Shown: positions 35,877 to 45,129 of the stretch, piece after piece
How the letters are laid out: every line of letters starts with the position of its first letter
How positions within the stretch are numbered: position 1 is the stretch's first letter
Source: Finegoldia magna_J
GTDB lineage: Bacteria; Bacillota; Clostridia; Tissierellales; Peptoniphilaceae
Assembly: GCF_002243175.1 (NCBI RefSeq)
Contig: NZ_NDYF01000010.1
Location: forward strand, 62,001 to 126,000
Direction of reading: 5' to 3'
Length of the DNA: 64,000 nt
Notes under the pieces: generated by a model
The model's input: only the letters and a program-made list of their open reading frames with translations
The model's database searches: none
What the model was told of the DNA's origin: nothing
Program-made: the position numbers and the translations under genes

Positions 35877-38018
35877 TTATAAAATTCCTTTTTTAAAATG
35901 AAATTCATTAGATTTTCCAGTTGCATATTTGTTCTTTCTAATTGAATATAAGTTAAAATCTATATCATTCTCATCTATCTTAATTCTATCACAAGAATAA
36001 ATTAAAGAGTAATCGTCCATTCTTACAACCTTATATTTAGAAAAATCTCCTTCAATATAACAATCATTAAACTTACAGAACTCACAATTTTTCCCATTAC
36101 ATTTTATTATGCTCGAAAAAGGACAATAAACAGTAACCATATTAACTAAGTTTTCTTCAACAACCAATTCATAATTGTAATTTGAATTTTTTACAATTTC
36201 TTTAATTTCAGATTTGTTTAATTCAACTGATAAAGTTATTACATCTACTCCCAAGTCATTTAAAACTTTTGCTGATAAAGTATTAAATACATTCATCTGA
36301 TAGTCACTAACAACAAAATCAGCTTTAATATCCCTAGCTATAATGATATCTCCAATATTATTGATTAAAAGTTTGGATACATTATTTTCTCTGCACCTTT
36401 TTATAAACTTATCCGTTTTTTCTTGATTCAAAAATCTTGGAACTCTCACGATGTATTCTGATGAAATTTTATCGCTGTAACCATCCACTTCATTTACATA
36501 AACTGTTTTACAGCTTGAATTTTTAATTCTATTTTTTTCTATTAGATTATCTAAACTTTTCAGATCAACATTTTTTTGTTTTCTATGATTAAAATCAGCT
36601 TTTTCTTCCAAATAAAATTCTATGAAATCTCTCCTTATCTGATTTATCTGACTTTTCGATAAAAATAATCCATCATCTAGTATAATTTCCAGTTCAGAAA
36701 TATTTACTGGATAGTTTCCTGTTTTTAGTACTTGATTACGTATAAAATCGTCATCTATCGGCTTATTTTTTGCATCATCGCAAATTATATTAGTGTTATA
36801 TATTAGATCATTTACAAATATTTGAATAGGTTGAAATTTTTTACAAATAAACTTGACTTGTAAATCAAATTTCAAATTTTTTTCTTCATTTGATTCATCA
36901 ACTATTTTAATGTGACTAACTCTTTTTACATCAGAATTTTCAAGAGCATCACCTATGTTTTTAAACGAAGCTATGCTATTTTTCGTATAATTTTCAGTTA
37001 ATGTCAACGGAAAAGTATTTTTTCCATTAGAAAGTATTAGAATATCTTTCTTTAATACATCTTTTGTAAATTTTATTTTCCCTTTCCCTAATACTTTTCC
37101 TACTATGTTGCCTTTAACTTGATTTTTCCTACCAAGTTCAACGTAATTGTATCCATTTGTATTATTGATTAATCCTTTTGTAAATCCACGATTTTTAACT
37201 TCGTCTAAATAATAATCGTATTTACCATTGTCTAATTTTTCTCTGTAAGATTTTACAATAGAGTACACGTATTCCTTTGATTTCATTCTTCCTTCGATTT
37301 TCAAACTATCACAATATTTTGCGATTTCGTCAACATTATCAATAGTACACAAATCTTTTGGACTGAGATAAGACAGCTTTGAATTAATAGTTTCGTTGGC
37401 TAAAATAATCTTGTAATCCTTCCTACAAGGTTGAGCACATCTTCCTCTATTTGCACTTCTATCACCATTTAATGAACTCATCAAGCATTGCCCTGATTGG
37501 CACACACATAATGATCCATGAATGAAAACTTCAATTTCAATGTCACAGTTATTCCTAATATTTTTTAATTCTTCTAAATCAGTTTCCCTAGCCAATACAA
37601 TTCTTTTGAAACCAAGTTCTTTGGCAATTAATGCCCCATTCAAATTATTAATGTTCATCTGAGTAGATGCATGTAAATCCATATCAGGAAATAACTTGTT
37701 TACAAGATATGCCAGACCAATATCTTGCACAATTAGTGCATCAATATCGATGTTATATAATCTATTTACATAATCAATTGCCTTGTGAATTTCTGATTGT
37801 TTTATAAGAGTGTTTAATGTTACATAAACTTTTACGTTTCTTAAATGGCAGTATTTTACAACTTCCTTAACATCTTCTACAGTAAAATTTTCAGCATAAG
37901 CCCTTGCGGAAAAATCTTTTGTTCCAAGATAAACGGCATCAGTTCCCGCACGGACACTTGCTTTTACCATTTCCCAATTTCCGCAAGGAGCTAATATTTC
38001 ACTAATCAATGATTTCAT
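35877..38018 (-). CDS. U32-family peptidase-like protein
   Basis: A 713-residue protein of the collagenase-like U32 family. Relatives such as RlhA and TrhP hydroxylate rRNA or tRNA bases rather than cut protein. The N-terminal core shows ILAPCGNWEMVKASVRAGTDAVYLG, LHASTQMNINNLNG and the cysteine-rich EVFIHGSLCVCQSGQCLMSS then RGRCAQPCRKDY (about 165-205), probable iron-sulphur ligands. A C-terminal DUF3656-like extension brings further cysteines (CPFSSIIKCNGKNCEFCKF, about 640-660). It overlaps the zapA-like gene by 17 bases. RNA hydroxylation is an inference from family members. Confidence 0.85.
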   Translation of the reverse strand: MKSLISEILAPCGNWEMVKASVRAGTDAVYLGTKDFSARAYAENFTVEDVKEVVKYCHLRNVKVYVTLNTLIKQSEIHKAIDYVNRLYNIDIDALIVQDIGLAYLVNKLFPDMDLHASTQMNINNLNGALIAKELGFKRIVLARETDLEELKNIRNNCDIEIEVFIHGSLCVCQSGQCLMSSLNGDRSANRGRCAQPCRKDYKIILANETINSKLSYLSPKDLCTIDNVDEIAKYCDSLKIEGRMKSKEYVYSIVKSYREKLDNGKYDYYLDEVKNRGFTKGLINNTNGYNYVELGRKNQVKGNIVGKVLGKGKIKFTKDVLKKDILILSNGKNTFPLTLTENYTKNSIASFKNIGDALENSDVKRVSHIKIVDESNEEKNLKFDLQVKFICKKFQPIQIFVNDLIYNTNIICDDAKNKPIDDDFIRNQVLKTGNYPVNISELEIILDDGLFLSKSQINQIRRDFIEFYLEEKADFNHRKQKNVDLKSLDNLIEKNRIKNSSCKTVYVNEVDGYSDKISSEYIVRVPRFLNQEKTDKFIKRCRENNVSKLLINNIGDIIIARDIKADFVVSDYQMNVFNTLSAKVLNDLGVDVITLSVELNKSEIKEIVKNSNYNYELVVEENLVNMVTVYCPFSSIIKCNGKNCEFCKFNDCYIEGDFSKYKVVRMDDYSLIYSCDRIKIDENDIDFNLYSIRKNKYATGKSNEFHFKKGIL

Positions 38019-38634
38019 CCCTTTGATAATCCATTAAAATATTTTCTAGCTTATTTTTTTCAAAAGCTAATTTATTATATTCGTCTTTTAAATCTTTGTA
38101 TTTTTGAGATATATCATCATTTTCTGTTTCGTAAAATTCAATTTGCTTTTTCAAATCTTCCGTAGTTTTATTTTCTTTTTTGAGTTTTGTATTTAAATCT
38201 GATGCGTTTTGTTCATATTGCGCTTTGATTTCGTTAGCGTATTTTTCAGCTTTTTTCTTTATATCTTCTTTTTCCTTTTCAGAATTTTCTTTAATTTCAT
38301 TGTATTGTTTAGTCATTTGCTTTAAGTTTGTTTCTTTAATAACCAAATTTTGATATAATTTTTCGCAATCAGATTTTAAGTTAGAATAATCCTTTATAAT
38401 TGGATCATTCTCTTTTTTGTATTCATTTAATTCAGTTGTTAAATTATCGTGAGTTTCTGCCAAATTCATAAGAGCTAAGATAGTTGCATTCAAAGTCGTT
38501 AATTTTGAATTTCTGTTTTTACAATCTGCAATATCCTTGTTAATTTTCTCAACTATCTTATCTGTTTCTTCTTTAGATTTTTCAGTAACAATATTGTAAG
38601 TTGAACCTTGAATTACAACTTGTAATTTGTTCAT
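38002..38634 (-). CDS. zapA: ZapA-like division protein with long coiled coil
   Basis: The first 80 residues match ZapA (MNKLQVVIQGSTYNIVTEKS, then VEKINKDIADCKNRNSKLTTLNATILALMN in part), which bundles FtsZ at the division site. Instead of ending near residue 90, the protein continues with about 120 residues of Lys/Glu/Asn coiled coil, for 210 residues in all. The ATG at 38634 is preferred over one two codons upstream because AGGA is then well spaced. It lies between pheT and the U32 gene, a common clostridial location for zapA. FtsZ is not in this window. Confidence 0.82.
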   Translation of the reverse strand: MNKLQVVIQGSTYNIVTEKSKEETDKIVEKINKDIADCKNRNSKLTTLNATILALMNLAETHDNLTTELNEYKKENDPIIKDYSNLKSDCEKLYQNLVIKETNLKQMTKQYNEIKENSEKEKEDIKKKAEKYANEIKAQYEQNASDLNTKLKKENKTTEDLKKQIEFYETENDDISQKYKDLKDEYNKLAFEKNKLENILMDYQRDEIID

Positions 38635-38642
38635 ATACATTC

Positions 38643-41015
38643 CTACTTTCTCAATGTTGCGTTGAATTTTTGTTCTAATGAATTTAATATTTCTTCTTGT
38701 ATTTTTTCAATAGTTTTGTCTTTTAATGTTTCATCTTTTGATTGATATATAATTCTGTAAGCTAAGCTCTTCTTATCATTATCAACATGTTCACCTTTAT
38801 ATTCATCGAATAAGTAAACATCCTTAATGATACCATTAGAGTGCTTTAGAATTTCTTTTTCAATTTCAATACTTTCCAATTCTCTATCCACCACAAGAGC
38901 TATATCTCTTTCAATTGAAGGATATTTACTAATTGGTGAGTAAAGCTTTTTGAAATCCATATGTTTAATTAATTCTGTAAAATGAATTTCTCCAACATAA
39001 ACCCTATTATCAAAGTCATAATTGTCTCTTACTTCATAACTTATTTCACCAAATGTTGCGCTCAATTCACCATTTACAAATATATCAGCACATCTACCGC
39101 TGTGATAAGTTTTATTATCTTTGTTTTTTACGATTTCATAATTATCAATTCCCAATTCGTTAAATAATGCCAAAATCATGGATCTAACATCGTAGAAATC
39201 ATAATCTCCATACATTCCCAAAGCTAATTTTTTAGTTTCGATTCTTTCGTTTCCGACCAAGTGGAAAGTATTTCCCAATTCATATACGCAAATATCTTTG
39301 ATTTTATTTTTATAATTCTTAGATAGTATATCCAAAATATTTGGTATAATTGTGGATCTCATCACAGAGAAATCTTCTCCTAGTGGATTGATTAGTTTGA
39401 TCAATTTATCATCATCCATTTCAACCATTGCTTTAGAATAAGACTTTGGGCTGATGAATGAATAAGACAACACTTCAAAAGTATTCATAGAATACAAAGC
39501 TTTTTTCGTATTATCTATGGCAATTCTTTCTTCGCTCTTAACACCTCTCTTTAGTTTTCCGATAAGAGGTTTAGCGCCAATTTTCTCAAATGTGTAAATT
39601 CTTCCAACTTCTTCAATTAAATCTTGATAAATTGAAACGTCTTGTCTGTGGAACGGAACCTTAACTTTGATTTTTTCGTCGTCTTCTGACACAATTTTAA
39701 ATTCCAATAATTTTAATATATTTTTAATTTCTTCATTTGAAATATCTGATCCTAATAAATCATTGCATTTTTTGTAGAATAGTTCTACATCTTCTAATTT
39801 TTCTTCACATGTAATCACATCTATAGAGTTATTAATCACAGTTGCATTTGTAATATCTTCAATTAATTTACAAACTCTCAATGATGCTAAATCACATAAT
39901 TGTTGGCTTACACCCTTTTCAAATCTTGTAGAAGCATCAGTTCTTAAAGATAATCTTCTTGATGATAGTCTAATTGTATCGCTATCAAAACTTGCAGCTT
40001 CAATGAGCACATTAGTAGTATTTGATGTTATTTCTGAATCAAAACCACCCATAATTCCAGCAATACCTAATGTGTTTTCACCATCACAAATTATTATATC
40101 ATCTGATAATTCACGTTCAACATCGTCTAAGGTTGTAAATTTTTGTGAACCAGATTCTTTTACTATAATTTTCTTATCTGCGATTTTATCCAAATCATAT
40201 GCGTGAATTGGTTGACCAGTTTCTAACATTACAAAATTTGTAATATCAACAATATTGTTAATAGGTCTAATTCCAGATTGAATAAGTCTATTTTTTAGCC
40301 ATTGTGGACTATCTCCTATTTTTACATTTTTTACAACTCTAGCCACATAACGAGTACACTTGTTAGTTTGAATATCAACAGAATTTACGTAATCATTGAT
40401 ATCTTCATCAAAGTTTTTGATTTCAATAGAAGGATATTTGATTTTTTTGCCAAAAGATGCAGCATATTCTCTTGCCATTCCTAAAACGGATAAGCAATCC
40501 GGTCTGTTTGGTGTGATTTCAAACTCAATTATAGGCTCATTGATTTCAAGTGCATTAGTAACAGTTTCACCAATTTTGTTTTCAGATAAAACAGCAATTC
40601 CATCTTTTAAATTTTTATCTACAACTGACGTTTCAAATCCCATTTCTTCAAAGCTGGTTAACATTCCAGGGCTCATGATTCCTTTAAGATCAGCTTCTTT
40701 TAAAACAATGTCTCCCGGAAGAGTTGCCCCTACTTGTGCATAACAAACAAACATATCTTCTTTGATATTTTTTGCACCTGTAACTACTTCGATATCTGAA
40801 TTTCCTGTATCCAATGTAACTATAGATAATCTATCGGCATTTGGATGCTTATCAATTTTTTTTATTTTAGCTACAATTAATTTGTCGTTTAAATATTTAC
40901 TTTTATCTATAAGCGATTCAACGTGACTTCCTGTTTCAGAAAGTCTGTCTGTAATAGTTTTTATTGATTCGTCTACATCGACGTAATCTTTTAGCCAATT
41001 AATAGGTAATAACAT
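38643..41015 (-). CDS. pheT: Phenylalanyl-tRNA synthetase beta subunit
   Basis: The editing and tRNA-binding subunit of PheRS. In order: an EMAP-like tRNA-binding domain (about 40-150, VVTGAKNI), the B3/B4 editing domain (about 210-380), B5 (about 400-475), a catalytic-like class II domain (to about 690) and a C-terminal ferredoxin-fold anticodon-binding domain (PISKYPSIERDIALVVD onward). The 790 residues are typical. It follows pheS after 8 bases. Confidence 0.97.
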   Translation of the reverse strand: MLLPINWLKDYVDVDESIKTITDRLSETGSHVESLIDKSKYLNDKLIVAKIKKIDKHPNADRLSIVTLDTGNSDIEVVTGAKNIKEDMFVCYAQVGATLPGDIVLKEADLKGIMSPGMLTSFEEMGFETSVVDKNLKDGIAVLSENKIGETVTNALEINEPIIEFEITPNRPDCLSVLGMAREYAASFGKKIKYPSIEIKNFDEDINDYVNSVDIQTNKCTRYVARVVKNVKIGDSPQWLKNRLIQSGIRPINNIVDITNFVMLETGQPIHAYDLDKIADKKIIVKESGSQKFTTLDDVERELSDDIIICDGENTLGIAGIMGGFDSEITSNTTNVLIEAASFDSDTIRLSSRRLSLRTDASTRFEKGVSQQLCDLASLRVCKLIEDITNATVINNSIDVITCEEKLEDVELFYKKCNDLLGSDISNEEIKNILKLLEFKIVSEDDEKIKVKVPFHRQDVSIYQDLIEEVGRIYTFEKIGAKPLIGKLKRGVKSEERIAIDNTKKALYSMNTFEVLSYSFISPKSYSKAMVEMDDDKLIKLINPLGEDFSVMRSTIIPNILDILSKNYKNKIKDICVYELGNTFHLVGNERIETKKLALGMYGDYDFYDVRSMILALFNELGIDNYEIVKNKDNKTYHSGRCADIFVNGELSATFGEISYEVRDNYDFDNRVYVGEIHFTELIKHMDFKKLYSPISKYPSIERDIALVVDRELESIEIEKEILKHSNGIIKDVYLFDEYKGEHVDNDKKSLAYRIIYQSKDETLKDKTIEKIQEEILNSLEQKFNATLRK

Positions 41016-41023
41016 ATTTCCTC

Positions 41024-42046
41024 CTAGAATTGTTCCAAAAATCTCTTATCGTTATCGTACAACAATCTTATATTGTCGATTTTGTGTTTTACCATTGTAA
41101 TCCTGTCAACTCCCATACCAAATGCAAATCCAGTATAAACTTCAGGATCTATTCCACAATTTCTTAAAACATTTGGATGAACCATTCCACATCCTAAAAG
41201 CTCCATGCTCCAACCTGTATCATTGCAACTTGGGCATCCTTCGCCTTTACAATCGAAGCAAGTAACATCTACTTCCATTGAAGGTTCTGTAAATGGAAAA
41301 TAATGTGGTCTAAATCTGGTTTCTATTTCTTCACCAAACAAGTTTTTGATAAAAATATTGATTGTATCCATTAAGTTAGCCATAGTAACACCTTTGTCTA
41401 CAACCAATCCTTCAATTTGATGGAACATTGGTGAATGTGTATCATCTACATCATCAAATCTAAAAGTTCTTCCCGCTGAAACCATTCTAATAGGTGGCTT
41501 TTGAGCCTTCATAGTTCTGATTTGTACGCTTGATGTGTGTGGTCTAAGTACAGTTTTATCATCCAAATAAAAAGTATCAGATAAAGATCTTGAAGGATGA
41601 TATTTTGGTGAATTTAATAAATCGAATGTATTTTCAACTGTATCAATCTCAGGACCATCCACAATATCAAATCCCATTGTTTGGAATAAATTTTCCAATT
41701 GGATTATAGTTTCATTAAGTGGATGTCTGTGAGAAATTTCTCTGACACCTCTATTTGCAGTTACATCTATTTCTTCTTCTTTTAATTTTATCTTTTTTTG
41801 TTCTTGTTTTAATTGTTCAAATTTATTAGACAACAATTCTTCTATTTCAGATCTAACTTCATTTGCTAATTGTCCCATAATCGGTCTTTCTTCCTTAGAA
41901 AGTTTACCCATATTTCTTAGAACAAGTGTCAAATCACCTTTTTTGCCAAGAACTTTTACTCTAATATCTTCTAAAGATTTTAAATCACTGGCATTGTCGA
42001 TTAAACCAACAGTTTCTTCTTTAATTTTTAAAATTTCTTCTTTCAT
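41024..42046 (-). CDS. pheS: Phenylalanyl-tRNA synthetase alpha subunit
   Basis: The catalytic subunit of PheRS. The 340 residues start with a coiled coil (about 1-90), then the class II core: HPLNETIIQLENLFQTMGF (motif 1 area), FRFDDVDDTHSPMFHQIEGL (motif 2, near 200-220) and GFAFGMGVDRITMV (motif 3). A CFDCKGEGCPSCNDTGW segment near 265-285 is a cysteine cluster found in Firmicute PheS. The ATG at 42046 is behind AGGAGA; a longer frame would begin inside the T-box terminator. Regulated by the T-box upstream. Confidence 0.97.
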   Translation of the reverse strand: MKEEILKIKEETVGLIDNASDLKSLEDIRVKVLGKKGDLTLVLRNMGKLSKEERPIMGQLANEVRSEIEELLSNKFEQLKQEQKKIKLKEEEIDVTANRGVREISHRHPLNETIIQLENLFQTMGFDIVDGPEIDTVENTFDLLNSPKYHPSRSLSDTFYLDDKTVLRPHTSSVQIRTMKAQKPPIRMVSAGRTFRFDDVDDTHSPMFHQIEGLVVDKGVTMANLMDTINIFIKNLFGEEIETRFRPHYFPFTEPSMEVDVTCFDCKGEGCPSCNDTGWSMELLGCGMVHPNVLRNCGIDPEVYTGFAFGMGVDRITMVKHKIDNIRLLYDNDKRFLEQF

Positions 42047-42065
42047 TATTTTCTCCTTAAACAAT

Positions 42066-42267
42066 AAAAAAATCCCTCATCCCGTATGGGACGAAAGATT
42101 GTATTTCCGCGGTACCACCCAATTTATGATAACATCACTCGTAAGTTTAACGCACTCTATACGGCTATATTAGCAACTTCAAAGCGAACCAACAAAATTC
42201 GATAAATATGTCACACCAAACCATATCTCTCTGTGTATCTAGTTTTGTATTTTCTTCTTCAACATTT
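42066..42267 (-). promoter_or_regulatory. T-box leader of pheS (specifier TTC)
   Basis: The antiterminator sequence GGTGGTACCGCG (42108-42119) is followed by a terminator (CATCCC/GGGACG arms, 42078-42093) with a long T-run. Stem I shares AGAGAGATA and GGTTTGGTGTGAC with the aspS leader. The specifier TTC (42186-42188) is placed by alignment and matches Phe. Confidence 0.92.
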
Positions 42268-42273
42268 TTAATT

Positions 42274-42302
42274 ATTGTATAATATAACTACTAATTTGTC
42301 AA
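42274..42302 (-). promoter_or_regulatory. Promoter of the pheS T-box operon
   Basis: TTGACA (42297-42302), 17 bases, TACAAT (42274-42279). The -35 lies within the last codons of the upstream methyltransferase gene. Confidence 0.8.
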
Positions 42303-43022
42303 TTTTGATAGGTAAAACATACTCAAACTTGCAGCTATTGAAGCATTTAATGATTCTGTAACATTATCCATAGGAATTATCAAAAATTCATCAGCGTATT
42401 TTTTAATTTCATCACTAATTCCATTTGCTTCATTTCCAATTATTAGAACATGTTTTTCTTTGTCTTTAATTTCTAGAATACTTTTAGAATTCTTCTCCAA
42501 TGATGTCTCGTAAATTTTAAATCCATTTGATTTATAATTTTGTAGAACATCTATACTTTCATAAGAAATATTCATTCTAAATAAGCTGCCCATAGCACTT
42601 CTAATAGTTTTCAAATTATAAATATCGCAACTATTGTCAGATAAAATAATTTTATTATAACCAAAAGCTTCAGCACTTCGTATTATTGTTCCCAAATTTC
42701 CTGGATCGTTAATGCATTCCAAAAAAAGTATTTTATCTGTATTATTATCTTTTTTTTCAATAAAATCAACTACACAAATTATACCTTCTGGATTATTCAT
42801 TTCGCTGAGACTATTGAAAGTTTTTGAATCAAAAAAAACACAACCATCAATCAAATCTTCCCCTTCTCTGAGTATTATTTGTTTGATATTTAAATTTGAT
42901 TTAATCGCTTCTTCATAAAGCTTGTAACCTTCTATTACAAACTCGTTAGTTTTATATCTATATTTCTTCTTATAAAGTGATTTTACGTGCTTGTATATTT
43001 TATTTGAAGTAGAGGTTATCAT
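42291..43022 (-). CDS. SpoU/TrmH-family RNA 2'-O-methyltransferase
   Basis: A SPOUT methyltransferase of the TrmH/RlmB group acting on rRNA or tRNA ribose. The N-terminal substrate-binding domain (about 1-90) is followed by the three knot motifs: INDPGNLGTIIRSAEAFG (about 108-125), LIIGNEANGIS (near 195) and IPMDNVTESLNASIAAS (about 217-233). The start is set at the ATG at 43022, where AGGTGA is well placed. It overlaps ktrA by 23 bases, so it is in the potassium-uptake operon. The modified site is unknown. Confidence 0.88.
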   Translation of the reverse strand: MITSTSNKIYKHVKSLYKKKYRYKTNEFVIEGYKLYEEAIKSNLNIKQIILREGEDLIDGCVFFDSKTFNSLSEMNNPEGIICVVDFIEKKDNNTDKILFLECINDPGNLGTIIRSAEAFGYNKIILSDNSCDIYNLKTIRSAMGSLFRMNISYESIDVLQNYKSNGFKIYETSLEKNSKSILEIKDKEKHVLIIGNEANGISDEIKKYADEFLIIPMDNVTESLNASIAASLSMFYLSKLTN

Positions 43023-43677
43023 CTTTATCACCTATTTCAGTAATTTTCTCCAAATCTTTATTTGATCCAATTACTATCAAGTAATCTTCAAACTTTACTG
43101 TATATTCCGGTGAAGGGTTAATATTCATTTCTCCATTATTCTTAACGGCAACAACGTTAATACCGTATTTGCTTCTAATTCCGATATCTATGAAGTTCTT
43201 TCCTATCCATTCTTTTTTTGGAGTAATCTCTGCAATTGAATAATCATCTGTAAATTCAATATAGTCAAAAATTTGATCACTTATCAAACTCTTAGCAAGT
43301 CTTACTGCTGAATCATTTTCTGGAATGATTGCCCTATCTGCCCCTACTTTGAGCAAAATATTGCCGTGAAGAGTATCCTTAGCCTTTGTGATTACCTTCT
43401 TAACACCTAATTTTTTACAAACTACAGTAGATAGAATCGATGCTTCAAAATTCGAAGATATTGCAACTATTGCCACATCGAAATTCCCAACACCAACTGA
43501 ACTCAATGAGTTTTCTGTCAAATGTTCAATATACACCGCATGAGTAACAATACGACTCATTTCATCTACAGTATCTTCATTATTATCTATTAATAATACT
43601 TCGTGGCCTGTATTGGATAATTCAATAGCACATGCTCTACCAAATCTACCACAGCCAACTACTACAAATTGTTTCAT
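43000..43677 (-). CDS. ktrA: KtrA/TrkA-type potassium channel regulator (RCK protein)
   Basis: The cytosolic gating ring subunit of a Ktr/Trk potassium transporter. The 225 residues comprise an RCK_N Rossmann domain with GCGRFG (8-13), LLIDNNEDTVDEMS and DVAIVAIS, then an RCK_C domain (about 140-218, IAEITPKKEWIGKN to KFEDYLIVIG). Family members bind ATP/ADP or NAD(H) at the Rossmann site and c-di-AMP at RCK_C in several Firmicutes. It follows the membrane subunit gene after 9 bases. Confidence 0.92.
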   Translation of the reverse strand: MKQFVVVGCGRFGRACAIELSNTGHEVLLIDNNEDTVDEMSRIVTHAVYIEHLTENSLSSVGVGNFDVAIVAISSNFEASILSTVVCKKLGVKKVITKAKDTLHGNILLKVGADRAIIPENDSAVRLAKSLISDQIFDYIEFTDDYSIAEITPKKEWIGKNFIDIGIRSKYGINVVAVKNNGEMNINPSPEYTVKFEDYLIVIGSNKDLEKITEIGDKDDNLYFK

Positions 43678-43686
43678 AATTAAAAC

Positions 43687-45021
43687 CTAACCTATTATAA
43701 TATTTTCATGAGCTTCTTTGTAAGCTTTCTTGTTCTTTGTATTAGACAACGCAAATAGAATAGTTAATGATCCCACTCTACCTATATACATCGTGGAAAT
43801 TATCAAAATCTTTGAGATAATATTTAAAGTTGGTGTTAAACTTCTTGTTAAACCAACTGTACCAAATGCGCTTACTACTTCATAAACTACATCTAAATAT
43901 TTTGCTTTATCTATAACTAAAATTGCAAATGTAACAAAAATTACCCAAACCATTGATAAAGTAATTATAGCTAAAGCTTTTTTTACTTGTGAGAATCTAA
44001 TTCTACGGTTGAATACTTCTACATCTTCTTGACCTTTGATTTCGCTCAATGCAACAATAATTAACAGTGCAAATGTTGTCGTTTTAATACCTCCTGCAGT
44101 ACCTGCTGGAGATCCACCAATAAACATATTCAAAATAGATAATACACTTGAACTGTCCAATAATTTTGATTGATCAATTGATGCAAAACCAGCTGTCCTT
44201 AAAGTCACAGCTTGAAAAACCGAATTAGATATCTTGTCTGCCAAGCTTAAATTACCGATTGTTTCTGGATTCAAAAATTCCATTGCTAAAATTAAAACTG
44301 ATGTTATAGATAACATCAATACAGTTGTTGTAAGTACAATTTTTGAATGTAATGAATATTTCTTAAAATCAAAACCATTATGCAACACATCAAGTATTAC
44401 ATTAAAACCAATACCACCTATTACTATTAAAAGTCCAATTACTAACAAAATAAAAAAGTTAGTATTTATATCAATTAAAGAATTTGGTCCCAGGATATCA
44501 AATCCTGCATTACAAAAAGCTGAAATTGAATGGAAGAAACTATAAAAAATTCCTTTGAAACCATACATTGGTATAAATTTCGTCATCAGTAAAAAAGCAC
44601 CAATTGTTTCGATAGAAAAAGTAGATATCAGTATATATCTAATTAGTTTTACCATTCCCTGCATATCAATACTATTTGTTTGTTCTTTAATAATTAATCT
44701 ATCTTTTAAAGTAATTCTTCTTCCCATGACAAGTGCAATTAAGGTTGCAAATGTCATAAAACCTAGTCCGCCCATTTGGATTAAAATGATAATAATTAAT
44801 TTCCCCAAAACGCTCCATGTACTATATGTTGCAACTGTAACAAGACCAGTTACACATACGGCAGATGTTGCTGTAAACAGACAATCAATGTATGGAACTT
44901 TTGTTGCATTTTGACTTATAGGCAATGACAATAATAATGATCCTACTATAATCAAAAAAAGGAAACTTAGAATCAACACCAATGGCGGATTGTCTTCTAA
45001 ATATTTTTTTAAATGTTTCAT
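43687..45021 (-). CDS. ktrB: KtrB/TrkH-type potassium uptake membrane subunit
   Basis: The ion-conducting subunit, with four M1-P-M2 repeats visible in the 444 residues. Filter-like segments are TSAVCVTGLVT (repeat 1), SAFCNAGFD (repeat 2), LRTAGFASID (repeat 3) and GTVGLTRSL (repeat 4), each with the conserved glycine. The start is taken as the ATG at 45021; a TTG two codons upstream is less likely. No Shine-Dalgarno precedes this ATG, and a -10-like TATGAT lies only six bases before it, so the mRNA may be leaderless. Confidence 0.92.
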   Translation of the reverse strand: MKHLKKYLEDNPPLVLILSFLFLIIVGSLLLSLPISQNATKVPYIDCLFTATSAVCVTGLVTVATYSTWSVLGKLIIIILIQMGGLGFMTFATLIALVMGRRITLKDRLIIKEQTNSIDMQGMVKLIRYILISTFSIETIGAFLLMTKFIPMYGFKGIFYSFFHSISAFCNAGFDILGPNSLIDINTNFFILLVIGLLIVIGGIGFNVILDVLHNGFDFKKYSLHSKIVLTTTVLMLSITSVLILAMEFLNPETIGNLSLADKISNSVFQAVTLRTAGFASIDQSKLLDSSSVLSILNMFIGGSPAGTAGGIKTTTFALLIIVALSEIKGQEDVEVFNRRIRFSQVKKALAIITLSMVWVIFVTFAILVIDKAKYLDVVYEVVSAFGTVGLTRSLTPTLNIISKILIISTMYIGRVGSLTILFALSNTKNKKAYKEAHENIIIG

Positions 45022-45027
45022 AAACAA

Positions 45028-45056
45028 ATCATACTACAAAAGAATTTAAAAGTAAA
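45028..45056 (-). promoter_or_regulatory. Possible promoter of ktrB-ktrA, predicting a leaderless mRNA
   Basis: TTTACT (45051-45056), 17 bases, TATGAT (45028-45033). Only six bases separate the -10 from the ATG, so transcription would begin at or next to the start codon. Confidence 0.45.
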
Positions 45057-45077
45057 ACAAATTATTGAACATTTTAC

Positions 45078-45118
45078 AAAAAAAGAGTTACTTATTTATT
45101 CAAATAAATAACTCTTTT
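45078..45118. terminator. Terminator of asnA
   Basis: A long AT-rich stem (AAAAGAGTTA and its complement TAACTCTTTT at the ends, TTATTT/AAATAA inside) is followed on the minus strand by TTTTTTT. Lying between asnA and ktrB, it can end asnA transcription; A/T runs on both sides could also work from the other strand. Confidence 0.88.
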
Positions 45119-45129
45119 GTAAAATACGA

